Positions 52,020 through 60,683 are shown, counted from the first letter of the stretch. The stretch: DNA of 64,000 bases from G013214665 sp964649815 (GCA_964649815.1 CAZYQC010000010.1:9756-73755), one strand, 5' to 3'. Notes: generated by a model from the sequence alone, not told the origin. Numbers and translations: made by a program.

Positions 52020-53162
52020 GTGGACACCCCCAGATATCGCTGGGCGCGCACGGTGGCATGTGTGTTGCTCGCATCAGTCGTTGCGTCGTGCAACATTCTC
52101 CCTCAGGCCGGCCCTAACAAGCGGCAGATTTACTCCGGCTCTGTCCAGCGCGAGGGCGACGCATTTATCGTCACCGTCAACGACCGCGTGAACCGCGCAA
52201 CGGCCGTCACGCCGGCGTTGGGCTTTTCTGACGCATTCAAAAACGCTGGTATTCTCGGCCCTGACATTGTCCGCTCGGGCGACACGCTCAGCCTGCGGAT
52301 CTGGGAAAACGTCGATGATGGTCTTTTGGCCACCGAAGGGACCTCTCAGACGGCGCTGGATTCTATCGTGGTTGACGGCACCGGGTTCATCTTCGTGCCA
52401 TACGCTGGTCGCATCAAAGCGGCAGGCAACTCAACCGAAGCCATTCGCCGGATCATTACCTCGCGCTTGGAAGAGCAAACGCCTGACCCTCAGGTAGAAG
52501 TCGTGCGCGAAGCGGGCGATGGTGCGACCGTGACAATCGCAGGCTCTTCTGCGGCAGGTCAGGGCGTGTTCCCGATTGAACGCCCAACGCGCACGCTTGC
52601 GTCGATGATCGCCCAGTCCGGCGGCACAGCGGTCGAGTCCGAGATCGCGCGGATCACGGTTCAACGCTCTGGCATGACGGGCACCATCTGGTTTGACGAC
52701 CTGTTCGAAAACCCCGAACTCGACATCCCTTTGCGCCCCAATGACAAAATCCTGATCGAAGGGGATACACGGTCTTACACGACCCTGGGCGCCACAGCGC
52801 AGACAAAAGTTGATTTCGAGTCGCGGAACCTCTCTGCTTTGGAAGCCATCGCACAAGTCGGCGGCCTCTCGACCACAACAGCCGATCCCACAGGCGTCTT
52901 CATTTTCCGCAACGAAGCCGCACCGATTTCGAACTCGGTTCTCGGTCGGAGCGATTTGGTCGGGCCTCAGCGTATGGTTTATGTGCTGAACTTAACCCAA
53001 CCCAACGGTTTGTTCCTTGCGCGTGACTTCGTTATTCGTGATGGAGACACGATTTACGTCACCGAAGCGCCTTACACCCAATTTACCAAAATCATCAGCT
53101 CTATCTCTGGGGCCGCTGGTTCTGTGAATTCGCTCTCCAGCGTCGCCGGTACCGGCAACTAA
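52020..53162 (+). CDS. Polysaccharide export outer membrane lipoprotein (Wza/KpsD-like)
   Basis: The 380-residue protein has a lipoprotein signal with the lipobox VVASC (Cys 24). It also has a polysaccharide-biosynthesis/export (PES) domain (GPDIVRSGDTLSLRIWENVDDG, VDGTGFIFVPYAGRIKAAG, SRLEEQTPDPQVEV) and SLBB-type repeats (TVTIAGSSAAGQGVFPIERPTRTLASMIAQSGG, SALEAIAQVGGL). It forms the outer membrane exit for capsule. The start is GTG. It lies 107 nt after kpsS and 8 nt before kpsC. Confidence 0.93.
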   Translation: MDTPRYRWARTVACVLLASVVASCNILPQAGPNKRQIYSGSVQREGDAFIVTVNDRVNRATAVTPALGFSDAFKNAGILGPDIVRSGDTLSLRIWENVDDGLLATEGTSQTALDSIVVDGTGFIFVPYAGRIKAAGNSTEAIRRIITSRLEEQTPDPQVEVVREAGDGATVTIAGSSAAGQGVFPIERPTRTLASMIAQSGGTAVESEIARITVQRSGMTGTIWFDDLFENPELDIPLRPNDKILIEGDTRSYTTLGATAQTKVDFESRNLSALEAIAQVGGLSTTTADPTGVFIFRNEAAPISNSVLGRSDLVGPQRMVYVLNLTQPNGLFLARDFVIRDGDTIYVTEAPYTQFTKIISSISGAAGSVNSLSSVAGTGN

Positions 53163-53170
53163 CGCGCGCT

Positions 53171-55198
53171 ATGTCCGTGGGCGACACCCCACCCGCCGCC
53201 GCGGCCCATCCGGCCCGGCGGCTTTTCGTTTACAATGGCGGCTTTCTCACGCAGCGCCGTGTGCGCCGTATCCTGAACCTCGCCGGGTGGCGGGTCAGCC
53301 TTGGTTTGCCCCAAGACGGCGCCCAAGACGGCGAATGCGTGGGCGTGTGGGGGAATTCTCCGACAGCGCATCGCGGGCAGAAGATCGCGCAAAATCGCAA
53401 GGCCAAGCTGGTGTGCGTTGAGGATGCCTTCCTTCGGTCTCTGTTCCCAGGCCGCAGCGGCGGTGCGCCATTGGGGCTGTTGATCGATGAACGCGGCAAC
53501 CACTTTGATCCCGCGCGTCCCTCTGATCTTGAACACATCATCGCGCATGCACCGCTTGATGATACAGCCCTGTTGGACCAGGCGCGCGGCGCGATGGCAT
53601 TCCTGCAAGACACCCATCTGACCAAGTATTCGGCGGTTGACCCCACCATCGCGCCACCTGATCCGGGTTACGTTCTGGTCATAGATCAAACCTTTGGCGA
53701 CGCGTCGGTCCGCGCCAGCGGTGCAGATCGAAATCGGTTTCTCGAAATGCTCTTCACCGCGCGCGAAGAACATCCAGGTGCCCGAATTCTCATCAAAACC
53801 CACCCTGAAACACGCGCAGTTCATCGGCCCGGCTATTTCAGAGACGAAGACATCGGAGGAGATGTCTCGTTCTATACCGAGCCGATAAGCCCTTACACCC
53901 TGCTGGACGGCGCGATTGCGGTTTACACCGTGAGTTCGCAGCTGGGTTTTGAGGCAATCATCGCCGGTCATAAACCACGGCTTTTTGGTCAGCCTTTCTA
54001 TGCGGGCTGGGGTCTGACCACAGATGCCTTTCCAATAGACAGACGCCAGCGAAAGGTCACGCGCGCGCAACTCTTTGCCGCCGCAATGATGTTGTATCCA
54101 AAATGGTATGATCCGTTTCGCGATTGTCTCACCAGCCTTGAGCCAACCTTGCACAATTTCGCAGCCGACACGCGCGCTTGGCGCGATGATAACGTGGGCT
54201 GGACAGCATCTGGCATGCGCCTTTGGAAACGCAAACACCTGCAGACGTTCTTCGGACAACACAAACGCCTGCGCTTTACCGAGGATCGGTCCAAAGTGCG
54301 CCGCGCCGGGCGCAAACATATGGTTTGGGCGAACAAGGCCACACCGTTTGATGCCGATGTCGTGCGGGTCGAAGATGGTTTCGTGAGGTCCAAGGGACTG
54401 GGCGCGGCCCTGGTTCCGCCAGTCTCATTGGTGTGTGACGATTTGGGCATATACTATGACCCCGAAACGCCATCGCGCCTTGAAACACTGATCCGCGCGC
54501 GGACAAAGCTGCGCCCGGATCAGAGGCTGCGGGCTCAGCGCCTTATCCAATTGCTGCGCCGCTCTGACATGACGAAATACAACGTTGGCAGCCCGCCTCC
54601 CGAGCTGCCGGCGGGCCAGCGGGTCCTTGTTGTGGGGCAGGTCGAAGACGACGCCTCGATAAAGTTGGGCGCAGGCGCGATAGCAACCAACGCTGATCTG
54701 CTGGCCAAAGCACGGAATGCGCGGCCCGAGGCGACCTTGATCTATAAACCGCATCCCGATGTCGAAGCCGGTCTGCGGACCGGCAAAATTGCTGATCCAA
54801 GCTGTGCCGACTTTGTGGCCGAGGGCGTGAACCTCGCGCACCTACTGACCGACATCGACGAGCTTTGGACCATGACGTCTCTCTCAGGTTTCGAGGCATT
54901 GGTCAGAGGCGTTCGCGTGGTGACCACCGGCGCCCCGTTCTACGCGGGATGGGGTCTGACAGAAGACCTCGGCGACGTCCCCCCGCGCAGACGCGAAGAC
55001 GTCAGTTTGGAAGGCTTGGTGCATGCCACCCTTGTTGATTACCCGCGTTACATCGACCCAAAGACCGGAGCGGCGTGTTCTGTAGAAGTCGCAATTGAAC
55101 GCCTGGCCGAAGGCGACATCGCGCATCCCGGCACGTTCAATCGTTTGGTGTCCAAGGTTCAAGGGGCGCTGGCCAGCCAAGCGCATTGGTGGCGATAA
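53171..55198 (+). CDS. Capsular polysaccharide beta-Kdo transferase KpsC-like
   Basis: The 675-residue protein is a tandem duplication of a KpsC-type unit. Each half carries VEDxFxRS/VEDGFVRSKGLG, a KTHPE or KPHPD motif, and GxPFYAGWGLT near its end (LFGQPFYAGWGLT and TTGAPFYAGWGLT). KpsC is a dual retaining beta-Kdo transferase that starts the capsule linker on lyso-phosphatidylglycerol. With KpsS and the Wza-like protein this indicates a group-2-like capsule. The KpsM/T transporter and the serotype genes are not in the window. Confidence 0.94.
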   Translation: MSVGDTPPAAAAHPARRLFVYNGGFLTQRRVRRILNLAGWRVSLGLPQDGAQDGECVGVWGNSPTAHRGQKIAQNRKAKLVCVEDAFLRSLFPGRSGGAPLGLLIDERGNHFDPARPSDLEHIIAHAPLDDTALLDQARGAMAFLQDTHLTKYSAVDPTIAPPDPGYVLVIDQTFGDASVRASGADRNRFLEMLFTAREEHPGARILIKTHPETRAVHRPGYFRDEDIGGDVSFYTEPISPYTLLDGAIAVYTVSSQLGFEAIIAGHKPRLFGQPFYAGWGLTTDAFPIDRRQRKVTRAQLFAAAMMLYPKWYDPFRDCLTSLEPTLHNFAADTRAWRDDNVGWTASGMRLWKRKHLQTFFGQHKRLRFTEDRSKVRRAGRKHMVWANKATPFDADVVRVEDGFVRSKGLGAALVPPVSLVCDDLGIYYDPETPSRLETLIRARTKLRPDQRLRAQRLIQLLRRSDMTKYNVGSPPPELPAGQRVLVVGQVEDDASIKLGAGAIATNADLLAKARNARPEATLIYKPHPDVEAGLRTGKIADPSCADFVAEGVNLAHLLTDIDELWTMTSLSGFEALVRGVRVVTTGAPFYAGWGLTEDLGDVPPRRREDVSLEGLVHATLVDYPRYIDPKTGAACSVEVAIERLAEGDIAHPGTFNRLVSKVQGALASQAHWWR

Positions 55199-55202
55199 GA
55201 CC

Positions 55203-55967
55203 TTACAGCAGTTCCGTCAGTTGCTGCGCCACCTCTTCGACGAAACCCAGGTCAGATCCACCGATCAGCATATAGGCGAACTCACCCTCCGCCCAATGCG
55301 CAGCCGAAAGGCCCGCCAATTCGTTCGCAGAGACGCGCGCATCCGGTTTGGACGCACCGCGCCGGAAAATGCACAAGGCATAGGGAACACCTTTGGGTCC
55401 GGCAAAGGCGATTTGGATCAACGGCTTGTCACCATACCCAAGGATCTGCGCGCGCTTCAGCTCGAGCCCAGGTAAATCTTGGAAATCTTCCGTGCGCAGC
55501 GTGGTCGACAAGGCCATGCCCGCGCGCTCCATCTGACCGGCAAGCTGCCCCTCGGTCACCGAGATGCCCGCGATGGTCTCGGGAACGTAGAGAGCCTGGT
55601 ACAGAGCGGCTTGCTGTCGCCACGTCAGTTCAGCGGAGGGCTCAGGCTCAAACGTCGCTGTTGCCACAAAAAATCCGGCAACGCCCGCAGCCGCCACCGC
55701 AATCGCAGACAAGCCCCGCCCCCACCAGTTTGGTTTTGCAGGCTCTGCACTCGGCTGCGCCAACAAGGCTTGCGCGTCCTTCAGTCGATCTTTGGGAGGC
55801 GCTGTCGCAAAGGCATCCGCGACCGAAGGCGCAAAGGGATCGAGGCTCATGAGGCGCGCTTCGAGATCTGCATCCGCCTCAACCGCTGTTTCGATCCCCT
55901 CGCTCAGCTCTTGGGGTGCTTCGCCACGCAGATAGGCCAAAAGCACGTCGTCAGAATACGTCGTCAT
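55203..55967 (-). CDS. Anti-sigma factor, membrane-bound
   Basis: A 254-residue protein with a short N-terminal cytosolic domain (DDVLLAYLRGEAPQELSEGIETAVEADADLEARL), one transmembrane helix at about 88-105 (SAIAVAAAGVAGFFVATATF) and a periplasmic C-terminal domain. It overlaps the ECF sigma gene by 4 nt, the usual arrangement for a cognate pair. The N-terminal domain has no H-x3-C-x2-C zinc (ZAS) motif. The periplasmic part has one Cys (ALCIF). Confidence 0.9.
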   Translation of the reverse strand: MTTYSDDVLLAYLRGEAPQELSEGIETAVEADADLEARLMSLDPFAPSVADAFATAPPKDRLKDAQALLAQPSAEPAKPNWWGRGLSAIAVAAAGVAGFFVATATFEPEPSAELTWRQQAALYQALYVPETIAGISVTEGQLAGQMERAGMALSTTLRTEDFQDLPGLELKRAQILGYGDKPLIQIAFAGPKGVPYALCIFRRGASKPDARVSANELAGLSAAHWAEGEFAYMLIGGSDLGFVEEVAQQLTELL

Positions 55968-56494
55968 GTTCTGCCCTCCATCGCCTTTCCATCCCCGTCA
56001 ACAGCGTCTCGCAACTTGGCCCGTGCGGCTGAAAGCCTGCTCATCACCGTGCCAATTGGAACATCCAGCACTTCGGCGGCCTCTCGATAGGCATATCCTT
56101 CGACGAATACCAACATCACTGTGACACGTTGCGCCTCGGGAAGCTCCATTACTTTCGTAAACACTTCACGCGCCAAATAATTCGATTCCGTGTCGCCACG
56201 CGGATCGATCAGCGCCGCATCCGGCGCATGGGCCAGTGATTGCGTTTTGCGAATGCTTTGCGAACGCAGCTCGTTCAGCCAAATCGACCGACAGATCGTC
56301 ATGCACCATGCATCAACGCGGCGGTCTTCGGTGACTTGTTCGCACTTTTCCAAAGCCCGCAGGCACGTCGCTTGCAACAAGTCATCTGCAGTGTCCGCCT
56401 GACCGCAAAGCGCAAATGCAAAGCGCCAGATGGCTTTGAGATGCGTGTTCAAAGTCCGCCGAACAACCGCTTCTGAATCAATCTGAGATGCCAT
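55964..56494 (-). CDS. ECF-type RNA polymerase sigma factor
   Basis: A 176-residue sigma factor with region 2 (TADDLLQATCLRALEKCEQV, RVDAWCMTICRSIWLNELRS) and region 4 (LPEAQRVTVMLVFVEGYAYREAAEVLDVPIGTVMSRLSAARAKL). It is released from the membrane anti-sigma factor on an envelope signal. The yceI gene starts 81 bp away in the divergent direction and is the obvious candidate target. Confidence 0.94.
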   Translation of the reverse strand: MASQIDSEAVVRRTLNTHLKAIWRFAFALCGQADTADDLLQATCLRALEKCEQVTEDRRVDAWCMTICRSIWLNELRSQSIRKTQSLAHAPDAALIDPRGDTESNYLAREVFTKVMELPEAQRVTVMLVFVEGYAYREAAEVLDVPIGTVMSRLSAARAKLRDAVDGDGKAMEGRT

Positions 56495-56575
56495 CGAATA
56501 TAATCGGCCGCCGCGTGTTTACCTATTGAGCATACGAGGCAAGCGCCGCGCTCGCAAACACAATGGGAGGACACC

Positions 56576-57154
56576 ATGAAACGGATTTTCACACACTTGG
56601 CCACCGTCGCAGCACTGACCGCAGGCCCCGCATTTGCAGGCGATTGGACATTGGACAATGACGCGTCCCGATTGGCCTTTGGCTCGATCAAGAAAAACAT
56701 CATTGGCGAAGTGCACAGCTTTGAGAGCATGTCTGGCAGTGTTTCCGCCGATGGTCTTGCCCAAATCCAAATCGATCTGGGTTCGGTCGAAACGAACATC
56801 GACATCCGCAACGAACGGATGGGTCAACATGTCTTTAAACTCGCGCCATCGGCAACGATTTCGGCACAGCTTGAAACAGATCAACTTGACGCGCTAGCGA
56901 CCGGCGACAGCACAGTCATGGACGTCGAGGCCGTCCTGACCCTTTTGGGCGTCGATACTGAGTTTTACACCGAACTTTTCGTGATGCGTGCCTCAGACGA
57001 CAAAGTCATCGTGACCACGAACGATATGATTTTCCTGACGACGGAAGACCTGGAAATCGACCAGGGGATCGACACGCTCAAAGAGCTGGCCGAATTGCCA
57101 AGTATCACCCGGGCCGCACCGGTCACGCTGCGCTTTGTCTTTACGCAAAGCTAA
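56576..57154 (+). CDS. YceI-family periplasmic protein
   Basis: The 192-residue protein has a signal peptide ending PAFA (residue 21) and the lipocalin-like YceI barrel: DWTLDNDASRLAFGSIKKNIIGEVHSFESMSGSVSADGLAQIQIDLGSVETNIDIRNERM (shown only in part here; key residues SxLxF and ETNxxxRxxxM). YceI proteins bind polyprenoid-like lipids in the periplasm. A GGGAGG ribosome site precedes the ATG. It is divergent from the ECF sigma gene and converges on ribD (3-nt gap). Confidence 0.92.
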   Translation: MKRIFTHLATVAALTAGPAFAGDWTLDNDASRLAFGSIKKNIIGEVHSFESMSGSVSADGLAQIQIDLGSVETNIDIRNERMGQHVFKLAPSATISAQLETDQLDALATGDSTVMDVEAVLTLLGVDTEFYTELFVMRASDDKVIVTTNDMIFLTTEDLEIDQGIDTLKELAELPSITRAAPVTLRFVFTQS

Positions 57155-57157
57155 AGC

Positions 57158-58273
57158 TCAGGAAAATTCGGCGTCCCGCGCGGGGCGCCAGACATGCAGG
57201 ACGTCCGCCCCCACCCGTCGGACGTCCGTTAGGCGATAGCGCATTGCCTCGCTCAACCGGCCCAACCCCAAGGCCCCGATGTTCGGCAGCCCTTCTGCAC
57301 CGATGGCCAAACCTGCGGTGAACCCCACGATTTCATCCACGAGATCGGCCTCGATCAACGAAGCGGCCAAAGCGCTCCCGCCTTCGCAAAAAATGCGCGT
57401 ATACCCAAGTTCGCCCAGTTGGAACACGATGTCGGCTGTGTCCAATTGGCTGCCTTTGACCTGGCAAGGGACCAATCGCGCGCCCAGATCTTGCCAGGTC
57501 TGGATCAGCGTTTTGTCTGCATCACTGCCGTGGCACAAAATCACTGGAACGTCGCGCGCGGTTCGCGCCAATTGCCCCATCAGTGGCAAGTCCAACCGCC
57601 GAGAGATCACCACGCGATGCGGTTGGCGGACATCGCCAAAACCGCGCACCGTCAGCGCGGGATCATCCGCGCGTGCGGTTCCGCCGCCAACCATCACGGC
57701 ATCGTGGCTCAGCCGCATGGCATGCGCGGTGCGGCGTGCCTCTGGTCCGGTGATCCACTGGCTTTCGCCGGTGCCTGTCGCGATGCGGCCATCAAAGCTT
57801 GACGCCAGTTTAAGCGTAACAAAGGGACGTCCCAGCATGATGCGCCGAAAAAACCCGGCGTGATCGGCTTCGGCCTCTTCGGCGCAGAGGCCAAGTTTCA
57901 CTTCTACCCCTGCATCAACCAGGGTCGAGATACCTTTGCCGGCCGTGCGCGGGTCTGGGTCTGTGGTGGCCACGTGCACGCGCCCAACACGCGCCTTCAA
58001 CAGCGCCTCGGCACAGGGCGGCGTCTTACCGTGATGTGCACAGGGCTCTAACGTGACGAACACATCTGCGCCGCGTGCGGCCTCGCCCGCCTCGGTGAGG
58101 GCCACGACCTCAGCATGTGGGCGACCACCTGGCTGCGTCCACCCGCGTCCGACCAGACGTCCATTTTTGACGATCACGCATCCAACGGCCGGGTTGGGCC
58201 ATGTGTTCCCCCGCCCACGCCGCCCCAACGACAGGGCGAGACGCATAAACCGCTGCTGTTCGGCCTCGGTCAC
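57158..58273 (-). CDS. ribD: Bifunctional riboflavin biosynthesis protein RibD
   Basis: The 371-residue enzyme has an N-terminal zinc deaminase (PNPAVGCVIVKNGRLVGRG, HAE at 53-55, PCAHHGKTPPC with Cys 78 and 87) and a C-terminal reductase (VTLKLASSFDGRIATGTGESQWITG, then IFCEGGSALAASLIEADLVDEI). It performs the second and third steps of riboflavin synthesis. Its start overlaps the nrdR stop by 4 nt. Confidence 0.96.
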   Translation of the reverse strand: MTEAEQQRFMRLALSLGRRGRGNTWPNPAVGCVIVKNGRLVGRGWTQPGGRPHAEVVALTEAGEAARGADVFVTLEPCAHHGKTPPCAEALLKARVGRVHVATTDPDPRTAGKGISTLVDAGVEVKLGLCAEEAEADHAGFFRRIMLGRPFVTLKLASSFDGRIATGTGESQWITGPEARRTAHAMRLSHDAVMVGGGTARADDPALTVRGFGDVRQPHRVVISRRLDLPLMGQLARTARDVPVILCHGSDADKTLIQTWQDLGARLVPCQVKGSQLDTADIVFQLGELGYTRIFCEGGSALAASLIEADLVDEIVGFTAGLAIGAEGLPNIGALGLGRLSEAMRYRLTDVRRVGADVLHVWRPARDAEFS

Positions 58274-58737
58274 TCGTCTAGTGGCTGTTCTGGACGTAAC
58301 TCACTGACAAATTTGTCGAAATCATCAGCGGCCTGGAAGTTTTTGTAAACGCTGGCAAAGCGCACATATGCAACCGTGTCGATCCGAGCGAGCGCCTCCA
58401 TGACAATCTCACCGATGGTTTTGGACGGAATGTCGGTCTCTCCCATCGATTCCAGACGTCGCACAATGCCCGAGATCATCTGGTCAATCCGCTCTGGGTC
58501 GATCGGACGCTTTTGCATCGAAATCCGAATAGAGCGTTCGAGCTTGTCCCGGTCAAAGTCTTCGCGCTTGCCGTTCGACTTGATGACAATCAAGTCACGC
58601 AGCTGAACGCGTTCGTAAGTTGTAAAGCGCCCGCCACATGCCGGACAAAACCTGCGCCGTCTGATGGACACATGATCTTCTGCCGGCCGGCTGTCTTTTA
58701 CTTGGGTATCGATATTGCCGCAAAATGGACAGCGCAT
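58270..58737 (-). CDS. nrdR: Transcriptional regulator NrdR
   Basis: A 155-residue repressor with a zinc ribbon (Cys 3, 6, 31, 34: MRCPFCGN and RRFCPACGGRF), followed by an ATP-cone domain (VIKSNGKREDFDRDKLERSIRISMQKRPIDPERID, shown only as a pattern; VVRRLES-like). It represses ribonucleotide reductase genes through NrdR boxes when dATP is bound. NrdR-ribD pairing is widespread in bacteria. Confidence 0.96.
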   Translation of the reverse strand: MRCPFCGNIDTQVKDSRPAEDHVSIRRRRFCPACGGRFTTYERVQLRDLIVIKSNGKREDFDRDKLERSIRISMQKRPIDPERIDQMISGIVRRLESMGETDIPSKTIGEIVMEALARIDTVAYVRFASVYKNFQAADDFDKFVSELRPEQPLDE

Positions 58738-58852
58738 GCGCGTCCTCCTCTCACCTGTCTATAGTGGAGAACATCCCCTCATCGACAAGGACTATAGGAC
58801 CCTTGGCAAGTTTTGGGTAGGGGAATTATGCAGACGCTAGTGGTGGGACCAA

Positions 58853-59266
58853 CTAGTTTGCGAAATGCGCGGCGACGCGCCGAATATGCGGGGCTGAGCG
58901 GTGTTCGAACAGGTAAATGCCTTGCCATGTGCCTAACCTCAGACGGCCATTTTGCACCGGGATTTGCAAAGACACAGGCAAGACGCTCGCCTTGATGTGG
59001 GCAGGCATGTCGTCTGGCCCCTCGGAGCGGTGCCTTAAGTAGGTGAACTCGGGCGCATTCGCATCGGGCACAAATCGCTGAAGCCACGCCAAAAGATCGG
59101 CCTGCACATCCGGGTCCGCGTTTTCCTGGATCAAGAGAGAGGCTGACGTGTGCTGGATCAGAAGGGTCACCAAGCCGCCAGGCTGGCCAGTGACCCAATC
59201 TGCCACGTCCCGAGTGAACTCGTACAAGCCCGGCCCGCGCGTTCGGATGACAAAGTCAGTCTGCAT
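58853..59266 (-). CDS. YjbQ-family protein (UPF0047, secondary thiamine-phosphate synthase-like)
   Basis: A 137-residue protein with GLVTLLIQHTSASLLIQENADPDV, DDMPAHIKASVLP, and LGTWQGIYLFEHR, all hallmark blocks with conserved His residues. Some members have weak thiamine-phosphate synthase activity in vitro; the physiological role is unsettled. It lies downstream of the secreted paralog array on the same strand. Confidence 0.93.
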   Translation of the reverse strand: MQTDFVIRTRGPGLYEFTRDVADWVTGQPGGLVTLLIQHTSASLLIQENADPDVQADLLAWLQRFVPDANAPEFTYLRHRSEGPDDMPAHIKASVLPVSLQIPVQNGRLRLGTWQGIYLFEHRSAPHIRRVAAHFAN

Positions 59267-59304
59267 ACCAACAGGCTGGCCGGGCGGGACCCGTTAGGCA
59301 AGCC

Positions 59305-59712
59305 TTACTTGGTTGACCGCGTAAACGCGTCGCGACAATACCGACGGGCAACCGACGATTTGAAGCTTATGCCAGCTTGATCGACTTCGACGGTGAGGGG
59401 GCGAGAAACAATAGGCAGCCCTTTCGGGTCCAATGTGAACACCACCCCTTTGCGCCCCTGAACCGTCACCGAAGGGCCGCGCGGCGAGCGAATGTAAATC
59501 TGGTTGGTCTCAGACCGCCCCAACCGCACTTCGTTAAAGCTGGCTGCGGCACACCAATATTCGTGCGGGCCCATGCGCGGGCCATCGAGAACTTCGAAAT
59601 CAACCGCGTTGATTTTGTTGATCACCATCGCGGCCTGTTCCCCATACGTGTTGCCACTGTGAGCAGCCAAAGGGCAAAGACCGAGTGCAAGAGTAAACAC
59701 GAGCGCGCGCAT
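59305..59712 (-). CDS. Small secreted two-cysteine protein, paralog A of a tandem triplet
   Basis: A protein of about 135 residues, not recognised. It has a signal peptide (MRALVFTLALGLCPLAAHSG) and a mature domain with VDFEVLDGP, EYWCAAASF, RLG, IYIRSPRGPSVTVQGRKGVVFTL and a late YCRDAF. The same sequence markers occur in the two genes upstream. The two mature cysteines (WC and YC) suggest one disulfide. I start it at the ATG of MRALV at 59712; an in-frame ATG at 59745 gives a less signal-like N-terminus. Function unknown. Confidence 0.82.
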   Translation of the reverse strand: MRALVFTLALGLCPLAAHSGNTYGEQAAMVINKINAVDFEVLDGPRMGPHEYWCAAASFNEVRLGRSETNQIYIRSPRGPSVTVQGRKGVVFTLDPKGLPIVSRPLTVEVDQAGISFKSSVARRYCRDAFTRSTK

Positions 59713-59771
59713 GCTGGTTCCTTTCAAAGCGTCTTTGAGGGACATAGAACGCGCGCCCGTAACGTCATCTG

Positions 59772-60203
59772 TTATCGAGAATTGATGAGGAACGAGTCGT
59801 AGCAGAACTGATAGGCGTGATCGACCGAGAGGTTCGACCCCGGCACGCGGATTGCACTGCTAACCGACAGGACCGACACCGGCGCAACGCCTGATGGCGA
59901 GCTAAGTCCGAAAACCACCCCCTTGCGGCCAGATTGTGTGACGCTGTTGCCCCGCGGTGTTTGCACATAAACGCGGTCTGTGCCGCGCGCTCCCAATTGA
60001 GACTGCGCATAATCAGCCGCCGCGCACCAAAGGCCGCGCGGGCCGTATTGCGCCTGTTCAATGGCTTCAAACGTGCTTGAGGAAACTGGATTCACGACAA
60101 CACGGTTATAGGCGCGAAAGCTGTCTGCCTGCGCAGCCGAGGCCGCCAAAGTCGCCGCCGTTGCGATACCGGCAAGGCAAGTGGAAATCGAAAGTTTGGT
60201 CAT
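59772..60203 (-). CDS. Small secreted two-cysteine protein, paralog B of a tandem triplet
   Basis: A protein of about 143 residues with a signal peptide (MTKLSISTCLAGIATAATLAASAAQA) and a mature domain with FEAIEQAQYGPRGLWCAAADYAQSQLG, VYVQTPRGNSVTQSGRKGVVFGL and a late FCYDSF. It is most similar to paralog A over the PRG-x-SVT...GRKGVVF segment. Two mature cysteines again. Start at ATG 60203 after GGAGCCCGTT; an ATG at 60215 is possible. It is located 59 bp upstream of paralog A and 21 nt downstream of paralog C. Confidence 0.83.
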   Translation of the reverse strand: MTKLSISTCLAGIATAATLAASAAQADSFRAYNRVVVNPVSSSTFEAIEQAQYGPRGLWCAAADYAQSQLGARGTDRVYVQTPRGNSVTQSGRKGVVFGLSSPSGVAPVSVLSVSSAIRVPGSNLSVDHAYQFCYDSFLINSR

Positions 60204-60224
60204 AACGGGCTCCAATCTATGGGT

Positions 60225-60626
60225 TTAGAACCGATCTTCGGGTTCGATGATGTAGTCTTTGCAGAACTGCAGCGCATGGATGACGCGCAGGCTTTGGCCC
60301 GCCGTGCGTACGGAAACCGAAACAGAGCTCGCGGCAGAGCCGACTTGATCTGTCGTAAAGGTCACCCCTTTGGCGTTGGCCTTGGTCTGCGCCGGCCCAC
60401 GCGGGACGGCAATCCAGATGCGACCCCTGTCCCGCCCAAGCGTGTTCACGGCATAGCGTGCTGCGGCACACCAGATGTCTCTTGCCCCCGCCCCGCGCGC
60501 TTCGATCACCTCGAATTGCGTGGGCGACAAAGGGTTAACCGAAAGCCTCGGGTCCGAGAAAAAGGTCGACGCAGATGCAAATGCGGGTACGAGAAAAAAT
60601 GCAGCGGTAATGAAAACTGAGCGCAT
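60225..60626 (-). CDS. Small secreted two-cysteine protein, paralog C of a tandem triplet
   Basis: A 133-residue protein with a signal peptide (MRSVFITAAFFLVPAFASA) and a mature domain with QFEVIEARGAGARDIWCAAARYAVNTLG, IWIAVPRGPAQT, KGVTFTT and a late FCKDYI. It shares FEVI, WCAAA, PRG, KGVxF and CxD with paralogs A and B but is the most divergent. GGAGGTCGC lies just upstream of the ATG. It is first of the three in transcription order. The family has no function known to me. Confidence 0.84.
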   Translation of the reverse strand: MRSVFITAAFFLVPAFASASTFFSDPRLSVNPLSPTQFEVIEARGAGARDIWCAAARYAVNTLGRDRGRIWIAVPRGPAQTKANAKGVTFTTDQVGSAASSVSVSVRTAGQSLRVIHALQFCKDYIIEPEDRF

Positions 60627-60662
60627 CGCGACCTCCGGTGTCTGTACCGGATAGTTAGTGTC

Positions 60663-60683
60663 TGATTTCGAAAACCGAAATCA
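60663..60683 (-). repeat. 8-bp inverted repeat upstream of the secreted paralog array
   Basis: Arms TGATTTCG (60663-60670) and CGAAATCA (60676-60683) are perfectly complementary around AAAAC. The site lies 37-57 nt upstream of the paralog C start codon on the minus strand, in the right place for an operator or leader hairpin. A further GATTTCG copy is found at about 60709. Role inferred only from position. Confidence 0.45.

Noticed and set aside
53159..54319. 386-codon minus frame opposite KpsC
   Set aside because: KpsC motifs are clear on the plus strand.
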